Below the pieces are notes generated by a model. It did no database searches, was not told the origin of the DNA, and saw nothing but the letters and a program-made list of their open reading frames with translations. Source: Thysanoteuthis rhombus (taxonomy: Eukaryota; Mollusca; Cephalopoda; Oegopsida; Thysanoteuthidae). From it: DNA of 64,000 nucleotides. The position numbers and the translations under genes were made by a program. Below are positions 46,955-60,759 of the stretch, piece after piece (the stretch's first letter is position 1; each line of letters opens with the position of its first letter). The stretch lies in the NCBI GenBank assembly GCA_963457665.1, contig OY735219.1, positions 22,794,787-22,858,786 of the forward strand, in the 5' to 3' direction.

Positions 46955-47395
46955 ATCATCATCAGTCTTTTAACGTCCGTCATTGGACATAGACCTTCCC
47001 CAGGATTTGCCACACTTCCCTATCATGGGCGTCACGGAGCTAGTACTTCCTGAACTTGTCTAGCTTGTCTCTCCATCTAACATTTTGCCGGCCTCAGTTG
47101 CGCATGTGGTCTTGGGGGATCCATGTTGTGAGTCGCGATGTCCATCGTTTGTCTGCCATTCTTGCAACATGGCCAGCCCACCGCCATTTGAGATTTTTAA
47201 TGGATTCTATGATGTCCCTAACTCTTGTCTTTTCTCGAATGTACTGTACTGTTTTGTGGTCTCTCCATGTGAGGCCCAGCATTATTCTTTCATGTGCACG
47301 TTGCATGGTTCTCAATTTACGGGTTTGTCTCTTGGTTAGTTTCCTTGTTTCAGCTCCATAAGTGACTATTGGGAGGATGCATTGATTATACCATC
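46955..47395 (-). mobile_element. 5'-truncated RTE-like LINE, minus strand, best preserved
   Basis: The inverted tail (ATCATCATCATCATCAGTC) is followed by the 3' coding region. On minus, 47315-47094 is uninterrupted: MRTMQRAHERIMLGLTWRDH, KTVQYIREKTRVRDIIES and WRWAGHVARMADKRWTSRLT. Good frame retention suggests it is among the youngest copies here. Confidence 0.85.
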
Positions 47396-47513
47396 CTTTA
47401 AACCATTAGATTAAGCCAATCCTGTAACAATAAAAATAGTCTATGCTTTTACTACATTGAACACATTGACACCTTCACTAGCTCTACCACCAATGACTTT
47501 CTACATCTACCAT

Positions 47514-47862
47514 AATTCCAGCTGCTGAAGCAAAAATATCATCTACTTCCTAGAATATACTAAATGCAAATTGCAATATATAGGTAAATTAGAGTTGCAA
47601 GTCAACATTAGACTTGATAACTCTAAGCACAGAATTAAATCACCCAATCATTCCAACCTACTCCCAGCAGAATAGCAATTTTGTACCCTTGGCTACAGTT
47701 TCAGCACAAATACTAGATTTACAATCACCGAAAGATAATAACAATACACTTCCTGACACAACTAAAAGTCTTGAACTTCATGAGGATATGTGGATTAATA
47801 AAATACTCTCTCTCTCCTAAGAGACTCAACACCAAACTTAACCCAAACCACACCAAGCTCTA
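47514..47862 (+). mobile_element. Penelope-like element remnant (GIY-YIG endonuclease)
   Basis: The plus strand reads SSC-stop-SKNIIYFLEYTKCK and LQYIGKLELQVNIRL, then FTITER and, after a frame change, LELHEDMWINKILSLSPKRL. The Cys-x-Leu-x-Tyr-Ile-Gly core, the basic helix and a terminal WI..L..L.P.RLN block match the GIY-YIG endonuclease end of Penelope-like retroelements. Stops and frameshifts make it dead. Confidence 0.65.
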
Positions 47863-48690
47863 ACCCCATAATCCTCTCAAACCAAATTACTCTATGCTTA
47901 CTAAATCACTATACCTGCATCTAATGCTATACTTCTACACCTACCCATACATAGACATCTACTATCATATCCCCAACCAAACACCCCTACACCATGATAT
48001 AGATCAACATACGTATTCTCTTATTTTCCGCTATAGCCCTACCTATACAATCTGGATTCCCTGCGCACATAATTTTAATATTACAAACTCATCTCACCCT
48101 ATCCATACCTGAATTTTCTTATGTATATCAATAATTGGCGGGAGTATTGAAGATAGTCATCTAGAACCCTACCAATTGATAACTATGTATGGTCCATTTC
48201 ACTCATAATATTCAGAGCTATCTAACTCTTCAAAATATCCGTAATGACCTTAAAGTTATTTAATATGCATTTCCCAACTAATACACGATCATACATAACT
48301 AGGACTCCCACTAACTTATATATGGCATTACCTTGATTATTGCTAGCGACAGTCCTGACTCCATGGCCTACTATTGAAATACTTCCAGATAATTTCCAGT
48401 ATTTCGCCTCTACTATTATCAAACCTCTCTCTTATACACGGATGTACTATCAATACACTGATAGTTCTACTCCACCATTTATATCAATCTAGTAATACTA
48501 ATGTATGATATTTATTCAATCTTTCTTCCTTAATTACACTTTATAAATACTCCCATCCCAACTTGTACATCTTATATCTATCTATATCCTTACCACTCTA
48601 CAAGTATATAATATTTACCTAGACAGGAGCCTACTATACAGAATCCACAATTCACCCATTATATCTTCTTGCGTGATACAACATTGCCCG
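47863..48690. other. G-poor, C-rich stretch
   Basis: The plus strand is strikingly low in G and rich in A, C and T (for example 47880-48120). It follows the Penelope remnant and may be its 3' part. No coding potential is supported. Confidence 0.45.
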
Positions 48691-48903
48691 CTGCTTAATA
48701 TTGTGTTTACATATGAGTATATGTATGTGGACAAGTGTTCAGTTATGTGTACGTATTTGTATGCATTTAAGTGGATGCGTATCATTATACATGTGTGGGG
48801 ATAATTTAGCTAAAAACATATATATGCAAGGATTCTACATAATTTTACTTTAAACATTACTAGTTTAGCACTGGATATAAACTAAGATTGATTCCCAGTC
48901 ACT

Positions 48904-48958
48904 ATGACACCTGATTCTAAAGAAAACCCACAACAGCAGCAACTACTTTCACCAAATG
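48904..48958 (+). CDS. Candidate first coding exon of gene 2
   Basis: An ATG opens MTPDSKENPQQQQLLSPNGL, with the frame continuing to a TAA at 49042-49044. Its composition is coding-like and unlike the surroundings. A GT after the G at 48958 leaves phase 1 with a G, which fits the phase-1 start of the exon at 49504 (…SPN-G-DPLQPHKTERI). A second phase-compatible GT lies after 48976. Neither donor is strong, so this is tentative. If right, gene 2 lacks an upstream RRM domain. Confidence 0.4.
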
Positions 48959-49503
48959 GTCTGACCAAACTATTAAGTATTCCTTCACATACAGAAAACA
49001 GTCCTGATACTCAAGAGACATTATTATGTCAATTAATTAACTAATAAAGTCTCCATATACTTTTACTCCTGAGTTTGTCTCATTCCTAATAGTTTATCTA
49101 TCTCTCTCTTTATATATGTATATATTGGTCATAATACATCTTCAATTTGTAAGAGTACAAAAAGAACAAAATAGTAAATAGATTTTATCTGTTGTTGATG
49201 TTTATTCACATTGTTCAACATTCAACACAGTAAATAGAGCTATTGATATATGATATATAGGAATGTGAATGTTAACATTTCATGGCTAACGCTCTTCTCA
49301 GCTACTGGCAATAAACATATTGCCGGGTACTGAAAAGTACATTTGCCACAAAATGTTAAGATGCACCAGGTATACATCCTTGTAATTCTGATTTTTATAT
49401 ACATATTTTTATATGAATATGTGCATGTGTGTGATTGTATATGTATGTGTGTGTATGTAAAAAGATTTTTGAATATCCATTATTACATTGTCAATTTTTG
49501 TAG

Positions 49504-49592
49504 GTGACCCTCTGCAACCGCACAAAACTGAAAGAATCATTCTTGTGGGATATGAAGACCGTCAGCGACTGAAATTAAGAGAATTTCAAATT
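49504..49592 (+). CDS. Gene 2 exon: N-terminal segment
   Basis: Acceptor TTTTTGTAG, donor GTATGT. Only one frame is open: DPLQPHKTERIILVGYEDRQ and then RLKLREFQI. Starts in phase 1, ends in phase 0. The strand-forming IILVGY piece could belong to an RRM- or KH-like fold. Confidence 0.7.
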
Positions 49593-52500
49593 GTATGTAA
49601 ACAAAAGTTTTTTTTCTAGCAAAGGCCAAACAACTAGAGGAATTCAAAGTGTCTTCCTCATATGATTTGGAGAAAAAAAATAATCTGGACTAAAAGTAAA
49701 AGTTAAAAAGTGGAACAATCTTATTGATTCTTGGCAAAAGAAATTCTCTTGTCTCATCTTCAGTGAGGAAAACATTTGTAAGACACATTTACACAACATT
49801 AGTAGAATCTAAGTGATTCTTTTAAAGATATCAATGATGTTCAGTCAAAGTTCCAGGACTATTAAACTCTCTCCTTATGTGGAAGAATTTGTGAGGCGCA
49901 ATAAGAAATTCTCAGATTTAAAGCTGGAGGAAACGGCTCACGATGGAATCTTTACCTGTGATATAAGAGAGCCACGACTTGCAGAGTTGAAAGAAGAAAT
50001 GAAAAAAGTCATTTGCCAAAGTTATTTACTTGAAGAAAGTCAATATCAGTTGCTATGTAGAGAAAAGAAAGAAATTTTATCAAATATCGAAGATGAATTT
50101 CAGGTGAAAGGCAGTACATATCAGTTTCCGGTTGTTGGAAGTATTCCTTTAGTTTTTCAAGTAAATCATCTGACGAGTATTTCTTGTTTGATGAATTTTG
50201 ACCCTGAAAATATTCCCGTGGATTCTCTCATCATTATCGATTCGAAGGTACCTCAATCAACATCAGGTCAGTAGCAAATTTTTTCTAGACCCTTGATTCA
50301 CCCCTTTGATTCCATATTCGGTAACATCCTAACTTTTTTCCTGTGTTCATACTTTAGGATGTAGAGTCTTCTTGTTGAATCCGAACAGCAATGACTTGAT
50401 GTTTGACGAGGAGATTTGGTTCCTCGGGGTTGACTGAGTAACGCGCAGGCCCTGTTCTTGTAGGGGGGTGGAGAGATGTTAGGAAGTGAATGCACGCCAA
50501 GTATGAAGTTGGACGTGCATTGATGAAACAAAGTGGAATGAAGATATACACATATTTTTGGCTAGACAAGAGACGTACTTTTAACACAATAATAAAGATG
50601 AGGTACATGTAAGGATACATAAATACAATCAATTGTCAGATGTAATGTTAGGAGATGAGATAGCAAAAGGCGGGGGCTTTCTTGTCTTGATAGTACTGGC
50701 ATCAGAGTTGGAGTGGAGTTGTCTGAATGCATGGATTCTGTATGGTTGAATATGTCCAAGACAATACGTGGAAACCAGGTTAAGTGTGCGAGCCTTACTG
50801 CCAAGTAAGTGCGTTAACTTGGGGGGCTATTCACAGATGCTGATAGACTCTCGACAAACAGACTATGAAAGACATAGAACATGGGAGTTTTATCCATGTG
50901 TATTTCTCGAAGTGAGGATGGTGGGTTGGTGAAATGATAACGATCTTAGGGAAATGGGAAGAGAGTGGAAGAGTAGCCAGAAGCAAATGCCAGGGCCAGA
51001 GGCATGACCAGCTAGGGGTCTTGGCACCAATGAGCATTGGACCAGGGAGAAGGAAAGTAGAGAGAATGGCTGGCCGTAGAGGCCGGGGCTAGAAGCGTAC
51101 CCAGCTAGGGGTGCTGGAGCTAATGAGCATTGGACCATGTGCGTCCAGGGGTTTTATAGGGGTTGTCGGAGGAAGTGACATTTTGGATATCTAGCTAAAA
51201 GAAGAGTTTTGTATTTAATTCCTAACTGAAAGTATAGGGAGCACTACAATATGATTAATATTTCAAAGTACTTATTTACACTGAAATAAACTGCCTATTT
51301 GTTTTTTTTAAATATTTTTCTTTATTTGTCTTTTTGATATTTTTCTTCATTTGTTTTTCATAGCTCAAAAACATGGAGATAAACAAAATAAAGAAATGAA
51401 AACTTTATTTTTAGATTTGTGACAGAAATTTTATCATTCATTTTCCAGGCTATGATACCAGAGAGATGAGCCAAATAGAGAATTACGAAATTTTAGAGAA
51501 AGAGTCATGGAATCTTCCCCTGAATCATCATATCACACTTTCAGTGCCAGAAATTGTTCAGAAAAAGATAACATATTCTTGGAATCTTCTTTTTGAAAAG
51601 TGCCTAAAAATTGTTTTCAGAAATGACACGTCTCCCCACACGATTGGAATCAGCATCCCTACTGAAATATCATCAGAACATCTGATTGAATTCTGTCAAA
51701 ATATTCCAACATCAGTCAAGAATTTACCGCAGAATGTCAAAAGACATATTTACATTCTACTGTTTGTTAAGACTTCCAAAATGCTGAGAGAAGTCAACGA
51801 AATTCTAAAGGCCACTCCCGCTGCAAAGTCAGACTTGCTGTTTGTACCAGAATCAAAAAAAATCTATTCAAGTAAGTATATTCTTTCCTTCCTAACTCTT
51901 ACAATTATCATATATGAGGACATCTCATTCTTCAACTTGGTAAAGACCTTTAGCATAATCATTCTTTGAGGAATCTTTCATGATTTCTTGTTTGTCTTTT
52001 CTGTTTATTGTGTGTTAAATCAAGCAGGTTTTACAACCCACATGAATAGCCATCTCTTCTCTCCTTAGTCAATATGTCAGTAATGAGTTGAACACAACTT
52101 TAATTTGTCATCTAAATTCATATAATGGCTTTAACAAAAGGCCTATGATCTTGATTGGCAATACTATTTGAATAGCTTACTGATTTATCAACAAAAATTG
52201 ACTTCATAGCTGCAGAATCATTGGAAAGTAATTTTTCTTCCTTATCTGATTTTTCAAGTACAAATTAACGCTATTTCTGAGTTTGAAAAACTGAGAATGT
52301 TTGTAATTATTTACTTACTGATGAGCTAAAATATTTTGACCTTCTGCCTTATAGGGTGTTGGTCCTCCACGTTCCTGCAAACAGCCTTTATCCAATCAGG
52401 CATGGACTCTAAAAGACTTCTAAAGGTTTCCTCAGGATCTGATGCCATCAAGCTGATAATAGGTCTTTTACCTGCCGCAAGGTACATGTTGGAGGTTCTG

Positions 52501-54556
52501 CAGAGCAAACATGTTTGTCCAACACATCCTATAAGTGCTTACTGAGACTGAGATCTGGGGAATTTGTTGGCCAGGGCAACTTAGTGAAGTCATCGAGAAA
52601 AATAAACTTGATAATTGCAGAAATATTATCATCTGATTTTCATGTTCAAATCAACTCTATTTGTTGATTGAAAGAGCAAGAATGTTTGTAAATTATCTTT
52701 TTTTTCATTTAAATTCCCAAGTCAAGTAACATAGATTTCTTGGAAATTGAAATTACAGGTTCTGCACCGAAAGAATGCACAGTCAGTGTCATAGAAGGGT
52801 CAATCACTGAGCAAAGGGTATGCATTGCTACTTTTAATTTCTATTCAAATCAACTCCTCCATCAATCTGTTACTTTTTGTCTAAAAATAAGAAAGTTTGA
52901 AACATGCCATTTTTATCTATCTAACTAATTTACCATGTGGGGGCTCATATTTTCTATCTGTAAGATTTGCCAAAAGGGATTACCATTAAATACTAATTGT
53001 TGATGCATAAAAGGTCCAGGTTCATTCTGGTTGAACACAAATAATGATATGCAGAGCAGCATAACGCTTTTTTGTTTATATATCAATTATTTGAGTATTG
53101 CTGCCATTTTTTTTGATGGCGTGGGTAAACTAAAGAACATGAGAAAATAAAATTCAACTTAGGAAGAAAAAAAGAATTCTCCAAATTAATAGAATTTAAT
53201 TCAGAAGTTGTATATAAGAGAGAGCAGGATGTCCCAAAGTTGGATAGAAAACTTTCCAATAGCAATTATAATTTTGTATATCTTTCAAAAGATACTTTTC
53301 CTGAGTCAATTGAACTGCAGGGATGGCATTTGTATTTGGCTTGGCTAACAAAATTTCAGTAACATATCACGGAAAAATTATTTCAGAAAAAGACTGCGGC
53401 AGTACAAAATATTTTGAAAGCTCTGCTCTAAATATTGTGAGGGATGCTGCAACATATTCAAGGTATAAAGTAACAATATGAGCCTTATAAGCGAGGTATA
53501 AAGCATTCAAACAATTCTCTAAATGTTGACAAGGACAATGAAACATATCTAAGGAATAAAGCCACAATATGAGCCCTTCAAGTGAGGTATAAAACAGTCT
53601 ATTTCCTGAAGCTGCAAAATATCTATATTGTTTTCTTCAATAGCTGCTGTTATTGTTGCCTTCAATGTTGATTGAAAATTACATTTCCTTGTGTAATCCA
53701 GCTTTTTGGAGAGGTTCTGATACTCCAGGTCGGTTTGCTCTTCTCTCTCTTCTTGGTACTTTCAATAAATCAATCAGTCTGCTTCCTAATGTAAGCTAAT
53801 TGTAATGAAGTTGGTGAATAGAGAATTGAACGAATTACTCTAAATACCCGTTCTAATGGGCAGAGTAAATTGCGGTCAAAAAAAGAATCAGAAGAACTGA
53901 TTGAAGGAAATCAGGCTGTGTTCAATTTAATTCGTTTTTAAAAAATGATTTAATACTACTCTTTTATTATACTGCAGATACTAATATAAAAAGGGTGGGG
54001 AGAATGTTGAAAAAAAACTAGGCATGGTGGGAGGGCTGAAGTTTACGAAGAGGGTGAATTCATTTTGAAAAAAGTAGAACATGTCCCAAAAGGAGGAGGA
54101 TGTCTAAATGAAGACGGGGGGGGGGCACAATGTTCAAAAGAGGGTGGTAATATTGAAAAAGAGGAAGGTGAGGGAATGGGGCTAAATTTGAAATATACTG
54201 GAACTATTATCCAAAAGAGGAGGGCTAATGTTGGAAAAAATGAGGTTTACGTTAAAAATGGAGTGTTATGTTGAGGTGGGTAAGTACTAAAAAGTGAGTG
54301 TTATCGTTCAAAGAAGGAGTACTAATGGAAATATTATGGACACGCATACATACAGCACACTGAAACTGTGTAATTTAAAAAATATGATTATTATAAAAAA
54401 AAGCATGTGGATGATTTTCCAATTGATATTAAAAAAAATAATGTAATGCTGTTGAAAGATTACAGAAAATAGACAGAAAATGGATTCTAACTCACTTATG
54501 ATGTAAAAACAGATACACTCTTGGTTAAAATCAAAATGTATCCCAGTGTATATCTA

Positions 54557-54589
<33 letters not shown>

Positions 54590-54590
54590 T

Positions 54591-54674
<84 letters not shown>

Positions 54675-57600
54675 ATATTTTGGAGGGTGATTTTGAAAAA
54701 CTATCTTGCTAAAAACCTGGGTTATGGGGTTATGCTGTGTGGTGTTTGTAGTAGGTGAGCACATACTTAGAGATTGACTGACAGTCTTTTGGTGAACAAG
54801 TAAATTTTCAGATAAACAGACACAAAATGAGGGACTAATACAGCATTATTCTTTTATTGTAAATCGAACCTTCCTCCGAAAAGTTTGAAAGTTTAGGATT
54901 TTTTTTTAATCAATTTGCTGAAAACATGCTATGGGGTTCCATTAGTATACATAGAAATTTTCATAGGGATATGTTGTGTTGTTCCTGAGTTTTGCTGAAA
55001 CAGAAGGATGAATACTTGGCAAATTATACTAAAAGAAAATTTTTAGGTAGACATGAATGCTGTTGGATACAAGCTAAGGGACCAATTTAGCATAAATATA
55101 CATCGTGATTTATTTTGAGGGAGAATTCATAAAAACTGACCTGCTGAAAACCTGCCCCAGAGTCATAAAAGTAAACACTGAAAATTTGGTGGAAATTGCT
55201 GTGGCCATTCTTGAGTTTCTCAAACACAGACAGACAGTTGTTGTATAATGGTAATATGATTGTTACCTAACTTGTACTTAAGGAGTTTCTTTATGAAATG
55301 GCACAATCTAAATATTTTACCTAACTTCATTGGTTTTCTTCTTATATTGGATAAAGATTTTGAAAATAAATTTTGAGAACATTCTATATGAAAGAACTAT
55401 GAATAACATTTGATTCCAGATTTAAATCTATTACTTCGATTTTTAAACTTGACAACATTAAATGTGAATCATTTTGATTGTGGCCGATAAAATTACATTT
55501 CAATTTCAAGAGTTGATTTTTGTTTAAGTAAGTCATTTTTTCATTCATTTTCATTGCATAAATTCAGATTTTGTACCATTTTTTTGAAAAATCTTTATCT
55601 GTAAATTTATCTCTGATAGGTGGATGTTGTTGTGTGTAATGCAGCTAATGATTTGTGCCTAGGTCAAGGACAAGTTTCATCAGCCTTATCCGACAAAGCA
55701 GGTCCAAAATTGCAAGCAGAATGTAAGAGAAATCATTCAAGAGGAATTATTTTCCCAGAAATTGTAGTCACTAATGGATATAATTTACCATGTAATAAGA
55801 TATTCTTTGGAACACTTCCAAGAAAAAATGCAAATGTGAGTACAATATGTTAATCTTTTATTTTCAAGTCTCAAAACAAGTTAAGTGTTTCCAATTCTGA
55901 CATTGCAAAACTTTTAAAGGTTATTTTCATTTTTGTTGCAAGTTGAAGTATGTTTTTGTGCATTCCTATGATGTTTACATATTTATTTTTTTATCATAAA
56001 TCAGATAATTCTTATGCTTAATTTTTTTTTTAACTAGGAAATTTCAGTACTTGTGGAAACTTGTTTACAGAGAGCAAATATTTATAAATTTTCCTCAATT
56101 GCCTTTCCTGCTCTGGGGACTGGACTCTTAAACTATCCACCTCTGTATGCTGCTGAACAAATGGCGTCTGCTATTGAAGATTTTAAAACTAAAATACCTG
56201 AAAGTTCATTGAAAGAGATCATAATTGTCATCTCTCCAAAAGCAAAGGTCAGTATAAGTGACATATCATGAAACAGGTAATTAAATATACACATACATAT
56301 ACTTTTATATGCGTATACATACTTAGTCACATATACACAATCACATATGTTTGCATATATAAATAAAGAAATATATAAATATAATGAACTGTTACATTTC
56401 TGTCATACAAAACGTTCTCTTGTTTCATTTTAGGGAATTAATTTGTGTGAATGGAAAAAAACATTTGCAAAAACCCAAGGTAAGCTAAAATGTTTGTGAA
56501 TTTTCAGACAACTATTCAGATTTTAATTTCCCACTTCAAATATTCTATTTGAAGTTCATATTTAACAAACATAAAGGAAAATCCTTCAAAGATAGTAACT
56601 TCAATGATACATGGTATCTATTTTCCTCCTAAAGATTTCGAGGAATCTTGTTCCTAAGGGAATATTTGTTCACTTATCATTATTTACTTTCCTCAGATTC
56701 TAAAGGAGCTGTTCCCAAAGGAAAAACAGAGTCTCTACAACAAAATGAACAGAGACAAGACATGGAATGGACAAGCAAACAGTTGCAATGGATTCAATTT
56801 CTTGATTACTCCAACAGAAGTGAATCATTGGACCATGCTATCAAGAAGTTTGAGAATTATCTCTTGGATTCTTCACTTGAATTTAGAAAAATTATTCCAG
56901 CAACTCAGGATCAATTCAACCAAAACAATCAAAAACACTCAGAATCTTCTAAAGCAACTGCACCTTCAAATTCCCAAGAAAAAAAAAATATTTCATCTTC
57001 TCAAGATCAATTCAACACTAACAAACAAGAAGCCTCAGAAATCAATGAAGCAAACACTCCTATAAATATTAGATGTTTTCAAATTAAAGATGGTCCGCTT
57101 GTTAAAGTTTATGAAGGGGATATTCTGAATGTTGATGTGGATGGCATTGTTAACGCTGCTAATAGATATCTTAGTCATGGTGGAGGTGTCGCTGAGGCAA
57201 TTATCGAGGCTGCTGGAGATATTGTCAACATAGAAGGGCAAAAGGAGCTTAATGGCAGAATATTGAATGAAGGGGAAGTATTATCAACCTCTGCTGGCAA
57301 TCTTAAGCAATACAAAAAAATCATCCATGCTGTTGGGCCAAAGTATACATCAGAAGAAGATGAATATTATTGCAAGAAAATTGCAGATACTGTGTTCCAT
57401 TCAATGGAAAAGGCAAATCAATTAGGTTTGAATTCAATAGCCTTACCAGCAATAAGCTCTGGTTAGTAAATTGCATATCATTTTTATTGTAATATGTACA
57501 TTGCTGCACTTATAAAATTCATCATTTTTAATTTTGATTATCTTTTTGAAAAGACATTATAACATTTCTTCTCATTAAAATGATATTTGGCATCTTTACA

Positions 57601-60342
57601 GTTACAGTTGAAGTAGTAAGTTGGTGAGCCAATTTCTTTTAAACAACACAGCGTCTACATAATTCAAATACATTCATGTACGAGTAAAATCTATAGCTTT
57701 TATGTTGAATTATATCCTTAGAAAGAGCATTGTAAAAATTATTTTTCTTCCAATGGTATCCAATGTTCAATTACATTTGAAACGATAAGCTTGTGGGTCT
57801 ATTTGCAATTAATCTACATTTGTGTGCTATTAAATCTAGTCTGCAAGTGTTCCAAGAATCCTGATTACCTTGCCATTTTCCCTTCTAAGGTATATTTGGA
57901 GTTCCTCTTGATATCTGCACAAATGGTTATTTTTTGGGAGTCAAGGAATTCTGCAAGATACCAAATTGTCAACTTAAGGAAGTTCATTTTGTTGACCGGA
58001 ACCAAGATACATGCAAGGCCATCAAAGACTATTTTGCTAAACAACTGAATGAAGCTCAAATGGAAATCAGTGGGAACAATATCAAGCAATCAAAATACTA
58101 TTCTCCAAATATTTCCACACAAGAGGAACCTGAAGAGATGTAAGTAGGATATTCTATATTTCTGAAGACCTGTAAACAACTGAGAATTTCATCTGATCTT
58201 TCAGTATAAATGTCTCCATTGTGGGACGAAATGCCTAATCTGATATTTCTACAGAATGATGGAATATTATGCTAATATAGATTATGGTGAAATACACTAA
58301 TATAAAACTTCTGACATCTTCTTGAACCCAGAAAACCCCCATTGTTTTTTCTATAAATATATGTCTTGTGTTCGATATAAAATGGAAACCCAGGATTTTC
58401 AGCTTTATGGTCAGATGCACCCTTGTAATCGTTGCTAAACATAAATTTAGACCCAATAAAAAAAAGTCAAGGAATGTCCTTATGCTGACTATGGCATCAG
58501 CCATCCCTGCACAGGCTTCACATACCTCAGGTTTCTGTGTCTCTGCAAGTTCTTTGAGGTTTGGGATATGTGTAATAGACTTAGAGGGGACAAACACCCA
58601 AAGTGGCATTACTCACTTTACTATAAAATTTGGTTCCAATATTTCTTTTTAATGTTGACTACTTTTTTCCATCACATTAATATTTAGTTGTTTTTATCTC
58701 AGCTTCGTCTTGGGTCATCACTCCATAGTTTTAAACAAATAGTGCAATTGATAGCAAAAGAAAAAACATGCATACAATATTACATGCATAATTGTTTTTT
58801 CCAAATGATTAAATATGGTAAATTGCAACTTCTCTTTCTTTAGATCTTTGTACATATGCTTGTAATTAGGTAAAAATTTTGTCAAGATCTCAGCAGACTT
58901 GTATGCTTCCCTCGATTTTTGGATTGGCATTTATGATCATTCTTTTTAATGCTTCTATATTTCTAAATATATTTTCATAAACCTTGAAGGAGAATTCCTT
59001 CATCTGATTATTGTTTTTTTCCATATTCAAACTTAGCATCATCTGATACAAGGCCACAGGTATGGGACAACTAATGATGAATAAACTCATTATACACTGT
59101 AGCAATGGCTTGAAAACCATTAGCACATCAGTATTTTCCAAGTTTTGCTTAATCTTGCACAAGGCCACAGATGTTGGGTATCCATTGCGAATCAAACTTA
59201 CTACACTGTAGTAAATGACCTGAACCAACTCACTACCAATTACCATACAGGTAGATGACATACGGTTGAGTGTCGCTATAATTTTCTTAGTGGATGTCCC
59301 ACACCCGTGGCTTTGTGCCAGACTAAGCTAAGTTTAGTAAATATAAAATGATAAAATGTCAGAAAAAGTTGCAGTGTCCATAATATACAAAACCAAAGAT
59401 ATTTGTAAAGTGCCAAAAAATGTCTGCAAATCTTTTTTAACTATATGGCCCTCTTTTTTCCTGAACATTTTGAGCCCTCGATATAAAACATCATTTAAAG
59501 ATGAGAAATGCTTTTCTTTCCACGTTTACAATAAAATTTCCTTCTTTATTAATTAACAATCAGGTAAAAACAAAGTTCATATACACTCTGTATTTGGTGT
59601 TCATGTGTAAAAGACTAATAATGGTAGGTTTTTTGTTTTCTAGGGATGTGGATTGTGTAGATGATGAAAATGTCACATGTTCTTCTTGCAAGGGACCTGT
59701 TGAGCAGTCAATGAATGAAAAGGGATGTGGACTCATTTTCTGCGCACGTTGCACTGAGAATCAGTATTTCAAGAGCCATAAGCCATCCGATATAGTTCAC
59801 AGAAATCATCCTGGTGGAACCATGGACTTTGAAGAAAAAGTCTTTCACCTCCTGGGAGATCGAAGCAGAATGTTTTATGAGATAAAATACTATATACGTC
59901 AAAATGTAATACTAAACATTTCCCCTTTATCCATCTTATGTAGACAATATTGAAAAAAAAAAAATTCTATGTTAAAAAAAACGTGTGTGGGGTGTGTTTT
60001 ATCCCTTGATACTTATAATCATAAAAAATTGGAAATTGATATTCAAGTTTGTGGATATACATTTATTCTTGTATGAATATGTATATATGTACGAGGTCTG
60101 TCTAGAGAGTATCCAGCTATTTAATATTAATGAAAAAATAGATGGTGTTTCCTGTGTTTTCTTTTCAGATCACCATCAGCTACCCTAATGCATGCTCCTC
60201 AACCTCAGCAATAGTCTAAAATTTATTTAGGAGAAGCCAGAAGTCACAGGACCATAGGAGGTTGACGTACCTGGGTGGAGCAATGTTTTTTCAATGCACC
60301 CTGCAGAAGAAGTAGAGAATGACTCATGTATAGATCTATGTT

Positions 60343-60427
<85 letters not shown>

Positions 60428-60700
60428 GTCATCCACAGACAGCTGTTTCGATATATTACATCTCTTCAGTGTGGCTATAGACTTTCCATTATCCTATCCA
60501 GTTCACTTCAGACCCGGAGGCCGATATCCTACCTCTGGACTACAGAACTGGATGGTCAGTAAGGCTATATTTAAGCGACATATCTAGTTACACAGAAATT
60601 CCTCATCCACCAGAATGCTCTATTCCTATAGAAGAGCATTGCATAAGCTTACAATGGATGAGTTACCTCACTTAAAGAGTACTCAACCCTGAGTAGAGGA

Positions 60701-60759
<59 letters not shown>

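Noticed and set aside
54521..54764. Ser/Leu-rich and Arg/Glu-rich frames
   Set aside because: Translation of the CT and TG microsatellite.
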